64,000 nt of DNA from Burkholderia pseudomultivorans (GTDB lineage: Bacteria > Pseudomonadota > Gammaproteobacteria > Burkholderiales > Burkholderiaceae): positions 3,596,001 to 3,660,000 of the forward strand of contig NZ_CP013378.1 of the NCBI RefSeq assembly GCF_001718415.1, given 5' to 3'. Positions 60,311 to 64,000 of this stretch are shown piece after piece. Every line of letters begins with the position of its first letter. Position 1 is the first letter of the stretch. The notes beneath the pieces were generated by a model, which worked only from the letters and a program-made list of their open reading frames with translations, ran no database searches and was not told where the DNA came from. Position numbers and translations under genes: made by a program.

Positions 60311-62791
60311 TCACCGATCCATCCAGTAGCGGCGCTGCGCATCGCGGTAGCGCTCGAACGCGAAGCCGCGATCCGCCGGTGCGACGTCGAACCGCACCGC
60401 GCCGTCGCGATCGGTGCGCGGCAGCGGAATCGCGCGTGCCGCGTAGCGGGCGAGGACGCTCGGGTGCGGGTGCCCGAAACGGTTTCGATAGCCTACAGGA
60501 AATACCGCGACGCGCGGCCCGACCGAGTCGAGGAAAGGCTCGACCGACGAGGTGCGGCTGCCGTGGTGCGGCACCACGAGGATCTGCGCGGCCAGCGCGT
60601 CGCGCATCGTATCGACCAGCCGACGCTCGGCATGGGCATCGATATCGCCGGTCAGCAGCGCGGACGTCCCGCCCGCGTCGATGCGCAGCACGCACGACTG
60701 CCGGTTCGACGCGCCCGCGCCGGGGCCGCCCGGCGGCCACAGCACCGTGAAATCGACGCCGTCCCAGCGCCAGCGCTGCCCGGCCGCGCACGGCACGCGG
60801 TCGGCAACGCCCGCCGCCTGCGCGTCGCGCCACAGCCGGTGGCCGCGCGGAATGCCGGCCAGCAGCTGCCGCACCTGCGCCGACGCATAGACGGCCGGCG
60901 CGCCGCCCGCATGATCGGCATCCGCGTGACTGAGCACGAACGCGTCGAGCGTGCGGATGCCGCGTGCGCGCAGCGACGGCGCGACGATGCGCTGGCCCGC
61001 GTGGGTCGATTCCGCGCCCGGCCCCGCGTCGAACAGCAAGGTGCGGCGCGCGGTTTCGACCAGCACCGATGCGCCCTGCCCGACATCGAGCACGGTCAGC
61101 CGGAAGCCGCCGACGGGCGGCGCGTCGGATGCCGGCGCGACGAGCGGCAGCCATGTGAGCGGCGCGGCCCAGCGCAGCGGCCAGCCGCGCGGCATCAGCA
61201 TCCAGACGACGCCCACGCACGCGAGCGCCAGCACCGGCCAGCCGGGCATGCGCAGCGCCATCACGCCCGGCGGCCAGTCCGCCAGCCGCCCGAGCAGCGC
61301 CATCATCGGTTCGAGCGCAGCATGCGCGAGCCGGAACGCATAAGCGTCGAGCGGCGCGGGCAGCACGAGGCCGGCCAGCACGACCGGCGTGACGACGAAG
61401 CTGACCCACGGAATCGCGAACGCGTTGCCGAGCGGCCCCGACACCGAGATCTGCGCGAACCACGCGGCCGTCAGCGGCGCGAGTCCGATCGTCACCGCGT
61501 ATTGCACGCGGGCCGCCTCGGCCACGCGTCGCGCCGCGCGCCGGCTCCATGTGCGCAGCCTTTGCCACGGAGCGGCAACTGCGTCGCCGTCCGCTTCGGC
61601 ATCGTCATCGCGCACCGCGCGCCAGCCGGCGACCGACAGCAGGATGACCGCGACCGCACCGAACGACAGCCAGAACCCGGCCGACAGCACGGCCCACGGG
61701 TCGGCCAGCAGCACGCCGCCGAGCGCCGCGCACAGCACCGCCGAGGTCGGCACGCCGCGCCCGGCCAGATACGCGACGCCGCCGGCCGCGATCATCCACC
61801 ATGCGCGCTGCGCCGGCACGTTGAAACCGGCCAGCGTCGCGTAGGCGGCGGCGCCGCCCAGCGCCGCAAGCGCCGCCGCGTAAGGCGCCGGCACCGCGAG
61901 CGTCGCGGCCCGCGTGCGCCAGCGCAGGCGACGCCAGATCATCGACGCGAGCCCGGCCGCAAAGGCGCCGACGAGTCCAACATGCAGCCCGGAGATGGCG
62001 ACCAGATGACTCGTGCCGGTATTGCGCAGCACGCGCCAGTCGCCGTCGCCGATGCCCGACTGGTCGCCGATCGCGAGTGCCGCGACGATGCCGCGATGCA
62101 ACGCGTCGGCACCGAGCACGTCGGCGATGCGTGCGCGCAGCGCGTCGCGCAGCCGGTCGATCGACGCGCGCAATCCCGCCGCGCGCGCATCGACCAGCAC
62201 CGCGCGCTGCGGCGCGGCCACGTAGCCGATCGCGCGAATGCCCGCGGCCAGCCACGCCGCCTCGCTGTCGCGCACGCCCGGATTCGCTTCGGCATGCGGA
62301 CGCTTCAGCCGCACGACCAGCCGCCAGCGCTGCGCGGCGCGCAGCTCGGGCACGGCGTCGCGGCTCGCAGCCGCATCATGGGTGCGCCACGACAGCCGGA
62401 TCAGCTTCGGAAAACGGGCGAGCCCCGCATCGTTCGATTCGACGGCGAGCAGCAGCCGCGCGCCCGACGCGTCGACCACGGGCAGCCCGCGGATCACGCC
62501 CGTGACGACGATGTCGCGCCTTTCCCACTCGACCGGCAGGCTGTCGCGCAGCCGCCACTCGGCGCGCCCTGCCGCATAGCCGAACCCCGCGACGCCGGCC
62601 GCGACCGCGCACAGCGCCCAGCCGAGCACGACGCCGGCGCGCGTGCGCGGCCGGCGCATGCGCCGCGCGTACAACGCAGCGCACCCGGACAGCACGACCG
62701 CGATGGCGATCCACGCAAACGCGCCCGGCAACGCCGCCTGCCGCTGCAACACGACGACGCCGAGCGCGAACGCCATCCATCCCACGCGCAT
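60311..62791 (-). CDS. comEC: ComEC/Rec2 DNA-uptake channel protein
   Basis: Inner-membrane channel for single-stranded DNA in natural transformation, 826 residues. An N-terminal membrane region and OB-like DUF4131 part (about 1-200) are followed by the competence domain (about 215-500) with HLVAISGLHVGL and WVSFVVTPVVLAG, and a C-terminal metallo-beta-lactamase-like domain with LSHADADHAGG. ATG 62791 has AAGGAGG 4 nt upstream, so a longer frame start is rejected. It is complete and open. tatD ends 54 bp upstream on the same strand. Confidence 0.94.
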   Translation of the reverse strand: MRVGWMAFALGVVVLQRQAALPGAFAWIAIAVVLSGCAALYARRMRRPRTRAGVVLGWALCAVAAGVAGFGYAAGRAEWRLRDSLPVEWERRDIVVTGVIRGLPVVDASGARLLLAVESNDAGLARFPKLIRLSWRTHDAAASRDAVPELRAAQRWRLVVRLKRPHAEANPGVRDSEAAWLAAGIRAIGYVAAPQRAVLVDARAAGLRASIDRLRDALRARIADVLGADALHRGIVAALAIGDQSGIGDGDWRVLRNTGTSHLVAISGLHVGLVGAFAAGLASMIWRRLRWRTRAATLAVPAPYAAALAALGGAAAYATLAGFNVPAQRAWWMIAAGGVAYLAGRGVPTSAVLCAALGGVLLADPWAVLSAGFWLSFGAVAVILLSVAGWRAVRDDDAEADGDAVAAPWQRLRTWSRRAARRVAEAARVQYAVTIGLAPLTAAWFAQISVSGPLGNAFAIPWVSFVVTPVVLAGLVLPAPLDAYAFRLAHAALEPMMALLGRLADWPPGVMALRMPGWPVLALACVGVVWMLMPRGWPLRWAAPLTWLPLVAPASDAPPVGGFRLTVLDVGQGASVLVETARRTLLFDAGPGAESTHAGQRIVAPSLRARGIRTLDAFVLSHADADHAGGAPAVYASAQVRQLLAGIPRGHRLWRDAQAAGVADRVPCAAGQRWRWDGVDFTVLWPPGGPGAGASNRQSCVLRIDAGGTSALLTGDIDAHAERRLVDTMRDALAAQILVVPHHGSRTSSVEPFLDSVGPRVAVFPVGYRNRFGHPHPSVLARYAARAIPLPRTDRDGAVRFDVAPADRGFAFERYRDAQRRYWMDR

Positions 62792-62845
62792 TGCGCCTCC
62801 TTGCCGACACGACGCCGCACTGCATGCGGCGCCTTCCGGCAACGA

Positions 62846-63634
62846 TTATGCGGACGAAAGCGCGAGTCGCGGCAGCGCGGCGAGCGCGTTGGCCGTTGTG
62901 GAGAGGCTCAGCGCATGCGCGTCGATGCCGCGCAGTTCGGCGAGCACGTCGCCGATGCGCGGCACCTGGTCGGGCGTATTGCGGGATTTGTACGCCCATT
63001 CGGGCGCGATGTCGGGTGCGTCGGTCTCGACGACGATCGCCTCGAGCGGCAGCTGCGCGGCAAGCCGGCGGATCTGCAGCGCACGCGCGAAGGTCACGTT
63101 GCCGCCGAAGCCGAGATGCAGCCCGTGCGCGAGATACGCATCGGCCTGCTGAAAACTGCCGTTGAATGCATGGGCGATGCCGCGCCGCACGTCGAAGCGC
63201 CGCAGCCCCGCCAGCACGCGATCCTGCGACTTGCGCACGTGGCACAGCACGGGCAGGTCGAATTCGCGCGCGAGCCTGAGCTGCCCCTGATAGAAGAACT
63301 GCTGCCGCGCTTCGTCGAGCCCCGGCACGAAGTAGTCGAGGCCGATCTCGCCGATCGCGACGAAGCGCGGATCGTCGAGGCTCGCCTCGATCTCCATGCG
63401 CAGCCGGTCGAGATCCTCGTCGCGCGCATGCGGCGTATACATCGGGTGGATGCCGAGCGCATAGGCCGCGCCCGGCGTGCGCGCGGCCAGCTCGCGCACC
63501 GTCGTGAAGTTGTCGCGGCCGATGCTCGGGATCACGATGCGCGACACGCCGGCCGCGCGCGCCGCGTGCGCGACCGCGTCGCGGTCGGCGTCGAATTCGG
63601 CCGCATCGAGATGGCAGTGCGTGTCGATCCACAT
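62846..63634 (-). CDS. tatD: TatD-family metal-dependent deoxyribonuclease
   Basis: A 262-residue TIM-barrel hydrolase. Metal ligands are His6 and His8 in DTHCHLD, the Glu in GEIGLDYF, His in LPVLCHVRKS, His in IAHAFNGS, and the Asp in VETDAPDIAP. Nuclease activity on 3' ends is known for E. coli TatD. I chose ATG 63634, with AGGAG 8 nt upstream; a GTG three codons earlier is the other option. It sits next to lolD and comEC; the TatD type beside lolD corresponds to the YcfH group. Confidence 0.93.
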   Translation of the reverse strand: MWIDTHCHLDAAEFDADRDAVAHAARAAGVSRIVIPSIGRDNFTTVRELAARTPGAAYALGIHPMYTPHARDEDLDRLRMEIEASLDDPRFVAIGEIGLDYFVPGLDEARQQFFYQGQLRLAREFDLPVLCHVRKSQDRVLAGLRRFDVRRGIAHAFNGSFQQADAYLAHGLHLGFGGNVTFARALQIRRLAAQLPLEAIVVETDAPDIAPEWAYKSRNTPDQVPRIGDVLAELRGIDAHALSLSTTANALAALPRLALSSA

Positions 63635-63711
63635 GTCGGGCACTCCTGCGCCCCGCCGTCCGCGCCGCCGCGCGGGGCGGCAGGCGGCAGCCCGGAGCGG
63701 CGGGCGTTGGG

Positions 63712-64000
<289 letters not shown>

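Overview
The window is a dense, high-GC, mostly housekeeping stretch of a Burkholderia chromosome. The gene content, codon use and neighbourhoods (pyrG-kdsA-eno-ftsB, cysE/trmJ/suhB/mutS, cyoABCD, yejABEF) fit the Burkholderia cepacia complex best. That assignment rests on recognition only; no search was run. I support about 50 protein genes, one tRNA, and a set of promoters and intrinsic terminators. The window opens inside gltX (C-terminal end missing) and closes inside lolD (N-terminal end missing).

Layout: 1-9.4 kb holds gltX (-), a Tat-type patatin lipoprotein (+), an NlpC/P60 peptidase and the yejABEF peptide importer (-), and a small secreted protein. 9.7-15.3 kb is respiratory: cyoABCD for the bo3 quinol oxidase, with an orphan NuoM-like proton-channel subunit upstream on the same strand. 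15.9-17.3 kb is a glycosyltransferase built from two copies of one fold. About 17.3-24.25 kb is a visibly AT-richer accessory block: a type VI secretion cassette (vgrG, a Tle5-type phospholipase D effector, a Sel1-repeat immunity protein) lying against the 3' side of a tRNA-Ser(GCU) gene. 24.5-31 kb is lysC, tilS, accA, a DNA glycosylase and cysS (all -). 31.2-34 kb is a TPR protein, two cyclophilins and lpxH (+). 34-43 kb holds cysE and trmJ (-), suhB, mutS and an unknown periplasmic protein (+), slyD (-), and a JmjC ribosomal oxygenase and an Ala/Ser-repeat lipoprotein (+). 43.6-52.6 kb is a long minus-strand run: MBL hydrolase, bamC, dapA, methyltransferase, trpS, M50 protease, YciO-type protein, PHP phosphatase, alpha/beta hydrolase and a ferritin-like protein. 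52.8-54.8 kb is a gamma carbonic anhydrase, hslO and a small lipoprotein (+). 54.8-64 kb is ftsB, eno, kdsA, pyrG, a hydrolase, comEC, tatD and lolD (-).

Functional links: YejABEF and the NlpC/P60 endopeptidase plausibly act together on murein peptides. LpxH, KdsA, BamC, LolD and several lipoproteins serve the outer membrane. LysC and DapA catalyse steps of the aspartate/lysine pathway. VgrG, Tle5 and Tli form a self-contained antibacterial delivery, toxin and immunity unit.

Most interesting signals: (1) a GC hairpin plus a nine-T run ending 10 nt before the cysE start codon, overlapped by a mutually exclusive upstream hairpin, which looks like a transcription attenuator; (2) the VgrG-Tle5-Tli cassette, whose VgrG ends in a transthyretin-like domain and whose immunity protein carries a duplicated C-terminal module; (3) the tandem glycosyltransferase whose first copy has lost its DxD; (4) the orphan NuoM next to cyoABCD.
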